From positions 1 to 5,267 of the forward strand of contig JACQOY010000070.1 in assembly GCA_016207765.1 (NCBI GenBank): 5,267 nt of DNA, read 5' to 3'. Position numbers and translations under genes: made by a program. How positions within the stretch are numbered: the stretch's first letter is position 1; each line of letters opens with the position of its first letter. Shown one piece after another: positions 1-5,267 of the stretch. Origin of the DNA: Deltaproteobacteria bacterium. Its GTDB lineage: Bacteria; UBA10199; SBBF01. The notes below the pieces were generated by a model. The model searched no databases and was not told the DNA's origin. It saw only the letters and a list, made by a program, of their open reading frames with translations.

Positions 1-161
1 AAAATTTTGGGCATTTTTATGGTTGTGTGAATCAAAAGCTTTAAAACCTGCGAGCACGGCGTGCGAGCGGGGGAGGCTCCTGTGGCTTTGCAAGTGTAGG
101 GGGCGACGTGAGCCCCTCAAAATAGATCGTGAATGATATTCGTCCGTTATAACGGGAGTCT
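1..161. other. Non-coding leader region with short competing hairpins
   Basis: No convincing coding frame crosses this stretch. The 7-mer TGCGAGC is repeated directly at 49–55 and 62–68, and GCAC/GTGC at 54–64 can form a small hairpin. AGGGGGC (98–104) can pair with GCCCCT (112–117) with one bulged G. Alternatively GAGGCTC (73–79) can pair with GAGCCCCTC (110–118) with a 2-nt bulge, so the two stems are mutually exclusive. No T-run follows, so it does not look like an intrinsic terminator. I could not find a convincing −35/−10 pair for the downstream gene. The last gene upstream of the window is not visible. Confidence 0.5.
144..155. promoter_or_regulatory. Perfect 12-bp palindrome overlapping the ribosome-binding region
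   Basis: CCGTTATAACGG reads identically on both strands. Its last bases run into the only Shine-Dalgarno-like sequence of the gene at 162 (GGGAG, 154–158, just 3 nt before the ATG). As DNA it could be a dimeric repressor site. As RNA it folds only as CCGT–TATA–ACGG, which would cover the GG of the ribosome site. Function is inferred from position and symmetry only. Confidence 0.35.
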
Positions 162-1100
162 ATGAACTGTTCTTCTATTCAGGAAAACCTCGTTGATCTT
201 CTCTATGGGGAGGTTTCGGCTTCTGCCAAAGAGGCCAAACTTCATCTGGATTCCTGTTCGTCCTGCCGTGAGGAAATGAGTCAATTAGTTGAAATCAGGT
301 CGATTTTTAATCAACTTCCCGATCACGAAGCGCCTTCTTATCTGATGGAAAATGTCTTGGCATTGGCCCGGTTGACGCCTCATTCCCGGGAAGAAAAGGG
401 GGAGGGGTGGTTGTCCCGTTTTCTGAAGCCTTTTACCGTTTTGGGTCTTCCTCAGGTTCCTGTCACTGTTGCTGTAGGGATGGTTTTAGCTCTGATTGTT
501 CTCTTTAATTCCTCCCGTTCCCCTTTGAACACCCTTCCTCAAGGAAGGGGGGGGGATATTGCGGTGCGGGAGGGGCCTGTGGGGGTTCCGGGTGGTCTCT
601 TTGTCGCGGATGAAGCGGCCCTGAGAGAGCGTGTTTTGGTCAACCCCTTTGAAATTGAAAATCCCACATTTGACCTGAAATACCGCCTCCCGAATGCCCC
701 CCAAGGGGGGACCTTGTCCGATTTTAACGCAATGACGATGGAAAATGACGAATCGGTTGCCGACATAGAGGCCCTCTTGGGCCAGCGAAGAAAAATGTTG
801 GTGGAAGCCGATGCCGACAGCCTGATGATGCGCGGCCGACGCTTGAAATCGATGGGACGGGTCGATATGGCCCTCAAGGATTTCGAGACAATTTACCGTT
901 TTTACCCCGATTATACCTATATCGGCGATGTCCTCATGTACCGGGCTCAATGCTACGCTTTTTTGGGAAGTTACGACAAGGCTTTGGAAAGTCTTAAGGT
1001 TTATACCCAAAAATTCCCCGACAAGGCCCCTTTAATCGGGCCGATGCTGGAGCAATTAAGGGGGGAAAAAGAGAAGGAAGGGGCCGCGCTGAACGAGTAA
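162..1100 (+). CDS. Zinc-finger (zf-HC2) anti-sigma-like membrane protein with TPR domain
   Basis: A 312-aa single-pass membrane protein. The N-terminus carries the HC2 zinc-finger pattern of many anti-sigma factors: Cys3, then His28-x3-Cys32-x2-Cys35. A cytoplasmic linker follows, then one hydrophobic segment at about residues 99–115. The remaining part, presumably periplasmic, has a Gly/Pro-rich stretch and two TPR-like helical pairs at about 220–249 and 254–288, with the typical A-x-x-x-F/Y and G-x-x-x-x-A-L patterns. In the family such zinc fingers often bind an ECF sigma factor while the outer part senses or docks partners, but no sigma gene is in the window and the 161 nt upstream are non-coding. 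It may therefore be an orphan regulator, or a structural protein that only keeps the zinc fold. The ATG is supported by the placement of Cys3 and by GGGAG, though the 3-nt spacing is short. A G9 run lies at codons 129–132. No symbol can be assigned. Confidence 0.85.
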   Translation: MNCSSIQENLVDLLYGEVSASAKEAKLHLDSCSSCREEMSQLVEIRSIFNQLPDHEAPSYLMENVLALARLTPHSREEKGEGWLSRFLKPFTVLGLPQVPVTVAVGMVLALIVLFNSSRSPLNTLPQGRGGDIAVREGPVGVPGGLFVADEAALRERVLVNPFEIENPTFDLKYRLPNAPQGGTLSDFNAMTMENDESVADIEALLGQRRKMLVEADADSLMMRGRRLKSMGRVDMALKDFETIYRFYPDYTYIGDVLMYRAQCYAFLGSYDKALESLKVYTQKFPDKAPLIGPMLEQLRGEKEKEGAALNE

Positions 1101-1121
1101 TTTGGCCTTGCCACCCTGGAC

Positions 1122-1150
1122 TTCCCGTTTAAAAAAACCTGCTTTACAAT
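1122..1150 (+). promoter_or_regulatory. Likely sigma-70-type promoter for rpsO–pnp
   Basis: TACAAT at 1145–1150 matches the −10 consensus at five of six positions. A weak −35, TTCCCG at 1122–1127, lies 17 bp upstream, and the spacer contains an A7 tract (1131–1137). Transcription would start near 1157, leaving a leader of about 26 nt before rpsO. The site falls in the 82-nt gap after the zinc-finger gene, where no terminator is visible, so read-through from upstream is also possible. Confidence 0.45.
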
Positions 1151-1182
1151 AACGAAAATGCTGTGCTACAAGGCTAACCCCT

Positions 1183-1452
1183 ATGTCATTGTATGGACCA
1201 CGAAAACAGGAAGTGATCGGGCGTTACCGGCGGAACGAGAAAGATACCGGTTCTCCCGAGGTGCAGATCGCCCTCTTGACACAAAGAATCGCCGATCTGA
1301 CAAAGCACTTTGAAACGTACAAGAAAGATCATTCCAGCCGTCGCGGCTTGCTCAAAATGGTGGGCCGGCGCCGGAGGCTTCTGCGTTATTTGGAGCAGAG
1401 CCGGAGAGATCGTTATTCCAAACTGATTGAGGAGCTTGGAATCCGGAAGTAA
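1183..1452 (+). CDS. rpsO: 30S ribosomal protein S15
   Basis: Complete 89-aa S15, the usual length for bacteria. S15 binds the three-way junction of the 16S rRNA central domain early in 30S assembly and contributes to an intersubunit bridge. Family signatures visible are TGSPEVQI at residues 22–29 and the basic block from His42 to Leu70, including [11 protein letters not shown] and RRRRLLRYL. His42, Asp49 and Ser52 correspond to the rRNA-contacting residues known from E. coli S15. The protein ends in the typical ELGIRK-type tail. The ATG is fixed by the family N-terminus (MSL); AAGG at 1170–1173 serves as ribosome site with a fairly long 9-nt spacing. It is followed 171 nt later by pnp, the conserved bacterial order. 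S15 represses its own translation in some bacteria; the short leader here shows no structure I can assign to that. Confidence 0.98.
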   Translation: MSLYGPRKQEVIGRYRRNEKDTGSPEVQIALLTQRIADLTKHFETYKKDHSSRRGLLKMVGRRRRLLRYLEQSRRDRYSKLIEELGIRK

Positions 1453-1482
1453 TGAAAATCGAAGGCGTGGTTTAAGAGAGGT

Positions 1483-1557
1483 GGAACTGATAATTTAGTC
1501 GGTTTTGTAGGGGTGTACGGCTGTGCGCCCGTACTGAACAGCCTAGATTATCAGTCC
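1483..1557 (+). promoter_or_regulatory. Long intergenic stem-loop between rpsO and pnp, candidate RNase III site
   Basis: Bases 1486–1518 oppose 1555–1523 without any bulge around a GGCT loop (1519–1522). Of 33 opposed positions 29 can pair in RNA, four of them as U·G, and only 1499/1542, 1501/1540, 1506/1535 and 1510/1531 mismatch. Two more G-C pairs (1483–1484 with 1556–1557) follow after one bulged A. No T-run follows, so this is not an intrinsic terminator. In E. coli an RNase III-cleaved stem in this gap is the basis of PNPase autoregulation; an equivalent role is inferred from position and shape. The alternative is a palindromic intergenic repeat (REP- or MITE-like) that landed here. 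Confidence 0.7.
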
Positions 1558-1623
1558 GAAAAAGCACCGTATCTTTAATCCCCTTTAATTTTCGTCCTTC
1601 CTCCATTCCAGGCCATTTCATTT

Positions 1624-3708
1624 ATGGCGACACGTGTATCAACACAACTTGGCGGACGCGAAATAGTCATCGAATCGGGCAAGCTGGCCCGGCAGGCTGG
1701 AGGATCGGTCACCGTTTCCGCCGGCGATACGATTGTTTTGGTTACGGCCACCGGGTCATCTGCGCCCAAGGCGGTTGATTTTCTCCCCCTGACCGTCGAC
1801 TTTATCGAAAAAACCTTCGCGGCGGGGAAGATTCCCGGCGGCTTTTTCAAGCGCGAAGGGCGCCCCACCGAATTTGCCACGCTGATTTCCCGTTTTATCG
1901 ATCGCCCCATTCGTCCCCTTTTTCCCGATGGGTATCGTTACGAAACACAGGTGATCGCCACCGTCCTTTCGGTTGATCAGATTAACGACCCCGACACGTT
2001 GGCGATTATCGGCGCATCGGCGGCATTGTGTATTTCGGATGTTCCCTTCAGCACACCGGTTGCCGGTTGCCGTGTCGGGCGCATCGATGGAAATTTTGTC
2101 ATCAACCCGGCGGCCCCCGACATGGAAAAAAGCGACATCGACCTGATTATCGCGGCGACAAAAGATGCCGTGGTAATGGTGGAAGGGGGAGGGGATGAAG
2201 TTCCCGAAAAGGATCTGGTGGATGCCATCCAGTTTGCCCATCGATCCCTCCAGCCGATGCTCCAGATTCAGAAAGATCTTGTGGCCAAGGTTGGAAAGCC
2301 GAAACGGGAAATGCCTCCCGAGGTAAAAGACGAGGCAATTGCAAAGGGGGTGAAGGGGGTTGAAAAGAAGGTGCGCGAGGCCATCGTTATCAAGGCCAAG
2401 CATGAGCGTTATAGCGCGTTGGGGGCCATCAAGGACGAATTGGCCGAAAAATTGATTGCCGAAGACGATCCGGAGCCGGGAGTCAAAAAAACCTTGCTGG
2501 CAAAAGAATACGAAGAACTCAAAAGTTGTGTCATGCGCGAAATGATTTTGTCCGAATCCAGGCGAATTGACGGACGGGGCTTAAAGGACGTTCGTCCTAT
2601 CACCTCCGAAGTGGGTGTTTTGCCTCGCACCCACGGGTCGGGCCTCTTCACCCGCGGTGAAACACAGGCGTTGGTTGTGGCCACGCTGGGGAGTTCAGAA
2701 GACGAGCAGAGGATCGATTCCATCATGGGTGACGCGAACAAGACCTTCATGCTTCACTACAACTTTCCGCCCTTTTCGGTTGGAGAGGTAAAGCCGTTGC
2801 GTTCGCCGGGCCGGCGCGAGATCGGCCACGGGGCCCTTGCCGAGCGTTCGGTTGTCCGCATGCTCCCCCCGCACGAAAAGTTTCCCTATACCATCCGGGT
2901 TGTTTCCGAAATTCTCGAATCGAACGGCTCCTCTTCCATGGCCACCGTATGCGGCACTTCGTTGTCGTTGATGGATGCCGGTGTTCCGATCAAGTCGCCG
3001 GTTGCCGGCATTGCCATGGGGTTGATCAAGGAAGGGGATCGGGTTGCGATCCTCTCCGATATTCTGGGGGATGAAGATCACCTGGGGGACATGGATTTCA
3101 AGGTGGCCGGGACTGACAAAGGGGTCACCGCTTTTCAAATGGACATCAAGATTTCCGGCCTGACGGTGGAACTGATGACAAAGGCGCTGGAGCAGGCGCG
3201 TGAAGGGCGTCTCCATATTTTGGGTAAAATGGCCGAAGCCATCACGGAGCCGCGAAGCTCTCTTTCCAAACATGCGCCGAAGATCGTGTCGATTGTCGTT
3301 GCCAAGGACAGGATCAGGGATGTCATCGGTAGCGGCGGAAAGAACATCCGCGGCATCATCGAGGCCACCGGGTGCAAAATCGACATCGAAGACGACGGGA
3401 CGGTGAAAATATTCTCCTCCGACGATTCAGCGATCCAGCAGGCCATCAAGATGGTAAAAGAGCTGACCGCCGAAGTCGAGGTGGGGCAGATCTACGAGGG
3501 GACGGTGAAGAAGATCATGGATTTCGGGGCGTTTGTCGAAATCCTCCCCAAAACCGATGGCCTGGTTCATATCTCGGAGCTCTCTCCGGAGCGGGTCCGC
3601 CGCGTTGAAGACGTGGTTCGCGAAGGGGACCGCGTGACGGTGAAATGCATCGGGGTTGACGATCGCGGCAAGATCAAGTTGTCGATGAAACAGGTTCCGA
3701 AGGGATAA
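1624..3708 (+). CDS. pnp: Polynucleotide phosphorylase (polyribonucleotide nucleotidyltransferase)
   Basis: Complete 694-aa PNPase, close to the usual length of about 700. It degrades RNA 3'→5' with phosphate, releasing nucleoside diphosphates, works as a trimer and often sits in the degradosome. Domains in order: first RNase PH-like core (about 10–210, with the [10 protein letters not shown] loop at 74–83), all-helical linker (about 235–310), second catalytic RNase PH core (about 315–535), KH domain (about 553–612, GXXG loop IGSGGKNI at 568–575) and S1 domain (about 619–690). The catalytic segment [12 protein letters not shown] (482–493) retains Asp485, Asp491 and Lys493, matching E. coli Asp486, Asp492 and Lys494, so the enzyme should be active. 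The start is fixed by the family N-terminus. No good Shine-Dalgarno precedes it: only AGG at 1610–1612, 11 nt away, in a pyrimidine-rich leader. Expression is probably coupled to rpsO and to the intergenic stem. There is almost no C-terminal tail after S1. Confidence 0.98.
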   Translation: MATRVSTQLGGREIVIESGKLARQAGGSVTVSAGDTIVLVTATGSSAPKAVDFLPLTVDFIEKTFAAGKIPGGFFKREGRPTEFATLISRFIDRPIRPLFPDGYRYETQVIATVLSVDQINDPDTLAIIGASAALCISDVPFSTPVAGCRVGRIDGNFVINPAAPDMEKSDIDLIIAATKDAVVMVEGGGDEVPEKDLVDAIQFAHRSLQPMLQIQKDLVAKVGKPKREMPPEVKDEAIAKGVKGVEKKVREAIVIKAKHERYSALGAIKDELAEKLIAEDDPEPGVKKTLLAKEYEELKSCVMREMILSESRRIDGRGLKDVRPITSEVGVLPRTHGSGLFTRGETQALVVATLGSSEDEQRIDSIMGDANKTFMLHYNFPPFSVGEVKPLRSPGRREIGHGALAERSVVRMLPPHEKFPYTIRVVSEILESNGSSSMATVCGTSLSLMDAGVPIKSPVAGIAMGLIKEGDRVAILSDILGDEDHLGDMDFKVAGTDKGVTAFQMDIKISGLTVELMTKALEQAREGRLHILGKMAEAITEPRSSLSKHAPKIVSIVVAKDRIRDVIGSGGKNIRGIIEATGCKIDIEDDGTVKIFSSDDSAIQQAIKMVKELTAEVEVGQIYEGTVKKIMDFGAFVEILPKTDGLVHISELSPERVRRVEDVVREGDRVTVKCIGVDDRGKIKLSMKQVPKG

Positions 3709-3710
3709 TT

Positions 3711-5192
3711 TTATTCCCCCGCCACGGAGAATCCATGCCGCTGGTGTTTTCGGACAAAGCAGAAGAAGAGATAGAGATAGAGGCAGAAGCAGAGGAAGAG
3801 ACAGAGGCCGAGACCAAAGTAGGCGCCCATTCCACTGCTTGTCGCCGTACTTGATGTATCCACTGTTGAGCTTGCCTTCTTTGTGCCGGTGCCGGAGGTT
3901 GTTTTTGAGGCACCGGTCGTTTTGCCGCTGTTGACATTTGCCGGATGGGTTGCCGTCAATGTGCGGCCGATCATGCGGGTATCGCCGTTTCCATTATTCC
4001 GGGTGTTGGATGTCGCGCCGTTGCCGATAGTCTCCCTGCTTGCGAGAAGAATCTTTTCGTTGTTTTTATGGTTGGGCGCGAGATCGGGCGTTTTTTGCGC
4101 CGGCTCCGCGTTGGCGGCAAGTTTGTCATGACTTGCGTTGCTTTTGTTCTTTGCCGTCTCCCAGACTGTTTCCTCATTCCCGGTTTTCCCTCTTGTGTTT
4201 CTTGTTTCGGTGACGGCAGAGGCCGAGGCGTCGTCTGTCGCAAATTCTCCCTCGAATTCGCTGTCCTCAATCGCGCCCAATGCGACATTCTGTATCGAGG
4301 TGTTTCCCGCCACACGTGACTCGATTATTTTCAGATCATCGATGGAGTCCAGCGCCAGATCGGACTCCACGGTCACTTCCTCCAGGATCACGCTGGCTGA
4401 GTCGGCGATCGAGAGGGATGAAATGCTGGTCGGATCGATGAAAACCTTTTCGGCGTTGGTGATGGACACATGTCCGTTGATGGTCGAGTCGATGATGGTT
4501 ACTTCATCGAAGTTATCGAGGTTCACGTCGCGGTTTAAGGCTTTTCCTTCCATGGTGAAGCTCCGGATTGTGGCGATAGTTGCATAGACTTCTTCTTCCG
4601 GGGAGGAGTCGCTGAATTCGTCACCATCCTTGTCGCTATCCACCGGTTCCAAAGGGTTCATCTCGGGAACAGCCCACCGGCCATGATGGGTGACAACGCC
4701 CAAGTCCAGATCTTCGATTGAGTTGTCGATGAGGAAGGTATCGGTTGTCTGCGGGTTTTTTGTATCCACCCCAAACACCATTGTTGCCAGGTATTTGTCC
4801 CCCATGAAAAATTCCAGTTTCGAGGCGACTCCTTTTCTTGCTTTTACCGCGAACGACCCATCGTCATTGGCGACTGTCAGGAAAGAGTCCCCCGTCGAAT
4901 TGGTCACGAGCACAAGGATGTCACTATCCTCATCGGCCAAATCATCCTTGGCGCTTAAATTCAGATGAAGGGCCGGAATTGAACTGCCGATGGATGAAGC
5001 GGGGAGTTCAAGCGCGGAGAATGCTGAAAGATCCTCGGCATCAAGATCGATCTGGCCGCTGATCAATCCAAATCCCGGAGTTGGTCGGGTGGCAGGATTA
5101 CCCGGATCCGTTCCGCAGGAGAAAAAGAAGATGATACATCCCACTCCGCAGATGCCGAACAGCAAGAGCCAATTTCTGGCCGTTGATTTCAC
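3711..5192 (-). CDS. Secreted lipoprotein of unknown function with degenerate beta-solenoid-like repeats
   Basis: I do not recognise a named family. I prefer the GTG at 5192 (493 aa), which has AAGGGGG at 5-nt spacing and gives a normal signal peptide: basic KSTAR, a hydrophobic stretch, then FFSC with Cys26 as the lipidated residue. A GTG at 5219 (502 aa, GAGG at 7 nt) is also possible. Positions below use the 502-aa numbering. Residues 48–150 look like a small beta-sandwich of the carboxypeptidase-regulatory type (ISGQI near the start, NDDGSF at 118–123). Next is an acidic DSDKDGD element (194–200), resembling calcium-binding loops. Residues 236–330 hold about five 19-residue repeats with alternating hydrophobics. 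Residues 331–465 are polar and Asn/Thr/Ser-rich, probably disordered. The C-terminus is a Leu/Cys/aromatic segment (469–488) followed by RKHQRH, which could be a membrane or sorting tail. It converges on pnp with 2 nt between stops. An outer-membrane or surface location is inferred. Confidence 0.75.
   Translation of the reverse strand: MKSTARNWLLLFGICGVGCIIFFFSCGTDPGNPATRPTPGFGLISGQIDLDAEDLSAFSALELPASSIGSSIPALHLNLSAKDDLADEDSDILVLVTNSTGDSFLTVANDDGSFAVKARKGVASKLEFFMGDKYLATMVFGVDTKNPQTTDTFLIDNSIEDLDLGVVTHHGRWAVPEMNPLEPVDSDKDGDEFSDSSPEEEVYATIATIRSFTMEGKALNRDVNLDNFDEVTIIDSTINGHVSITNAEKVFIDPTSISSLSIADSASVILEEVTVESDLALDSIDDLKIIESRVAGNTSIQNVALGAIEDSEFEGEFATDDASASAVTETRNTRGKTGNEETVWETAKNKSNASHDKLAANAEPAQKTPDLAPNHKNNEKILLASRETIGNGATSNTRNNGNGDTRMIGRTLTATHPANVNSGKTTGASKTTSGTGTKKASSTVDTSSTATSSGMGAYFGLGLCLFLCFCLYLYLFFCFVRKHQRHGFSVAGE
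3759..3815. repeat. Degenerate hexamer-like purine/pyrimidine tract
   Basis: On the plus strand a run of GAGNNN-type units (GAGATA, GAGATA, GAGGCA, GAAGCA, GAGGAA, GAGACA, GAGGCC, GAGACC) makes an almost all-purine stretch. On the minus strand it encodes the C-terminal tail of the lipoprotein as alternating Leu with Cys, Phe or Tyr. Read one frame over on the minus strand it encodes alternating Ser, and on the plus strand alternating Glu. The regular 6-nt period suggests growth by slippage followed by divergence. Confidence 0.7.
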
Positions 5193-5197
5193 TCTTT

Positions 5198-5204
5198 CCC
5201 CCTT
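5198..5204 (-). promoter_or_regulatory. Ribosome-binding site favouring the GTG start at 5192
   Basis: AAGGGGG on the minus strand lies 5 nt before the GTG at 5192–5190. The competing GTG at 5219–5217 has GAGG 7 nt upstream, so both starts are mechanically possible. The inner one gives the more usual short basic signal-peptide n-region. The stretch between the two repeats GGGGGAAAG twice and reads more like leader than protein. Confidence 0.45.
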
Positions 5205-5250
5205 ACACCTTTCCCCCACAACGTAACCTCAAATTCTCAAAAGCGTTTTT

Positions 5251-5256
5251 ATTATA
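5251..5256 (-). promoter_or_regulatory. Consensus −10 box for the lipoprotein gene
   Basis: TATAAT on the minus strand is a perfect −10 hexamer. Transcription would start near 5244, giving a leader of about 50 nt to the GTG at 5192. The matching −35 with a 17-bp spacer would fall just beyond the end of the window, so the promoter cannot be confirmed here. Confidence 0.5.
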
Positions 5257-5267
5257 GACTATTTTTG

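Noticed and set aside
84..92. GCAAAGCC on the minus strand, reminiscent of the core of a c-di-GMP-I (GEMM) riboswitch
   Set aside because: The required partner strand with a GGCAAACC-like segment and the paired helices around it are not present nearby; a single short match is not enough.
148..153. TATAAC as a −10 box for the gene at 162
   Set aside because: Transcription would begin about 2 nt before the ATG and no −35 is present at the right distance; it is better explained as the centre of the palindrome.
486..1010. Long minus-strand open frames antisense to the zinc-finger gene
   Set aside because: Their translations lack family motifs and they mirror the codon pattern of the plus-strand gene, which has clear zinc-finger, membrane and TPR features.
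1452..1475. Seven-codon ORF (ATG overlapping the rpsO stop as TAATG) ending before the intergenic stem
   Set aside because: Too short and without independent support; could be a chance stop-start overlap.
1483..1560. The intergenic stem as a rho-independent terminator of rpsO
   Set aside because: No T-run follows; the downstream sequence is GAAAAAGCACC.
1756..3449. Several minus-strand open frames antisense to pnp
   Set aside because: They are shadows of a highly conserved and complete pnp; no recognisable product.
3702..3718. Short inverted repeat GGGATAA/TTATTCCC at the junction of the convergent stops as a bidirectional terminator
   Set aside because: The stem is short, needs a bulge, is A+T-rich and leaves a 2-nt loop; it would not form a stable terminator hairpin.
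3883..4587. Plus-strand open frames antisense to the lipoprotein gene, including one of 149 codons
   Set aside because: They lack motifs and convincing starts, whereas the minus frame has promoter, ribosome site, lipoprotein signal and internal repeats.

Overview
The window looks like a chromosomal segment of a Gram-negative bacterium of moderate G+C. The reasons are a bacterial rpsO–pnp pair, an apparent lipoprotein without an inner-membrane Asp at +2, and a zinc-finger/TPR membrane protein of the anti-sigma type. The general flavour is deltaproteobacterial in the broad sense, but this is an impression, not a placement. No phage, IS, CRISPR, tRNA or rRNA is seen.

Layout: (1) 1–161 is non-coding, with competing short hairpins and a perfect 12-bp palindrome just before the first start codon. 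(2) 162–1100 (+) encodes a 312-aa single-pass membrane protein: N-terminal HC2-type zinc finger, one membrane segment, and an extracytoplasmic part ending in two TPR-like repeats. A run of nine G lies just after the membrane segment. (3) 1101–1182 holds a likely promoter. (4) 1183–1452 (+) is rpsO (ribosomal protein S15). (5) 1453–1623 is the rpsO–pnp intergenic region. It contains an almost continuous 70-nt stem-loop whose imperfections favour folding of the sense RNA. (6) 1624–3708 (+) is pnp (polynucleotide phosphorylase), complete with both PH cores, KH and S1 domains. (7) 3711–5192 (−, possibly starting at 5219) is an unrecognised secreted lipoprotein that converges tail to tail on pnp with 2 nt between the stop codons. 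It has a short beta-sandwich-like N-terminal domain, an Asp-rich DxDxDG element, about five degenerate 19-residue repeats suggesting a small beta-solenoid, a long polar linker, and an odd Leu/Cys/aromatic C-terminal segment encoded by a hexamer-like repeat. (8) 5251–5256 is a consensus −10 box for that gene.

rpsO and pnp form the classic unit for translation and RNA turnover. In E. coli, RNase III cuts a stem in the same intergenic position and PNPase then represses its own mRNA; the long stem here is a good candidate for the equivalent element, or for a palindromic repeat recruited to that role. The two flanking envelope proteins have no visible functional link to the rpsO–pnp unit. The most original material is the intergenic stem, the lipoprotein's repeat domain, and the frame ambiguity of its C-terminal tract.
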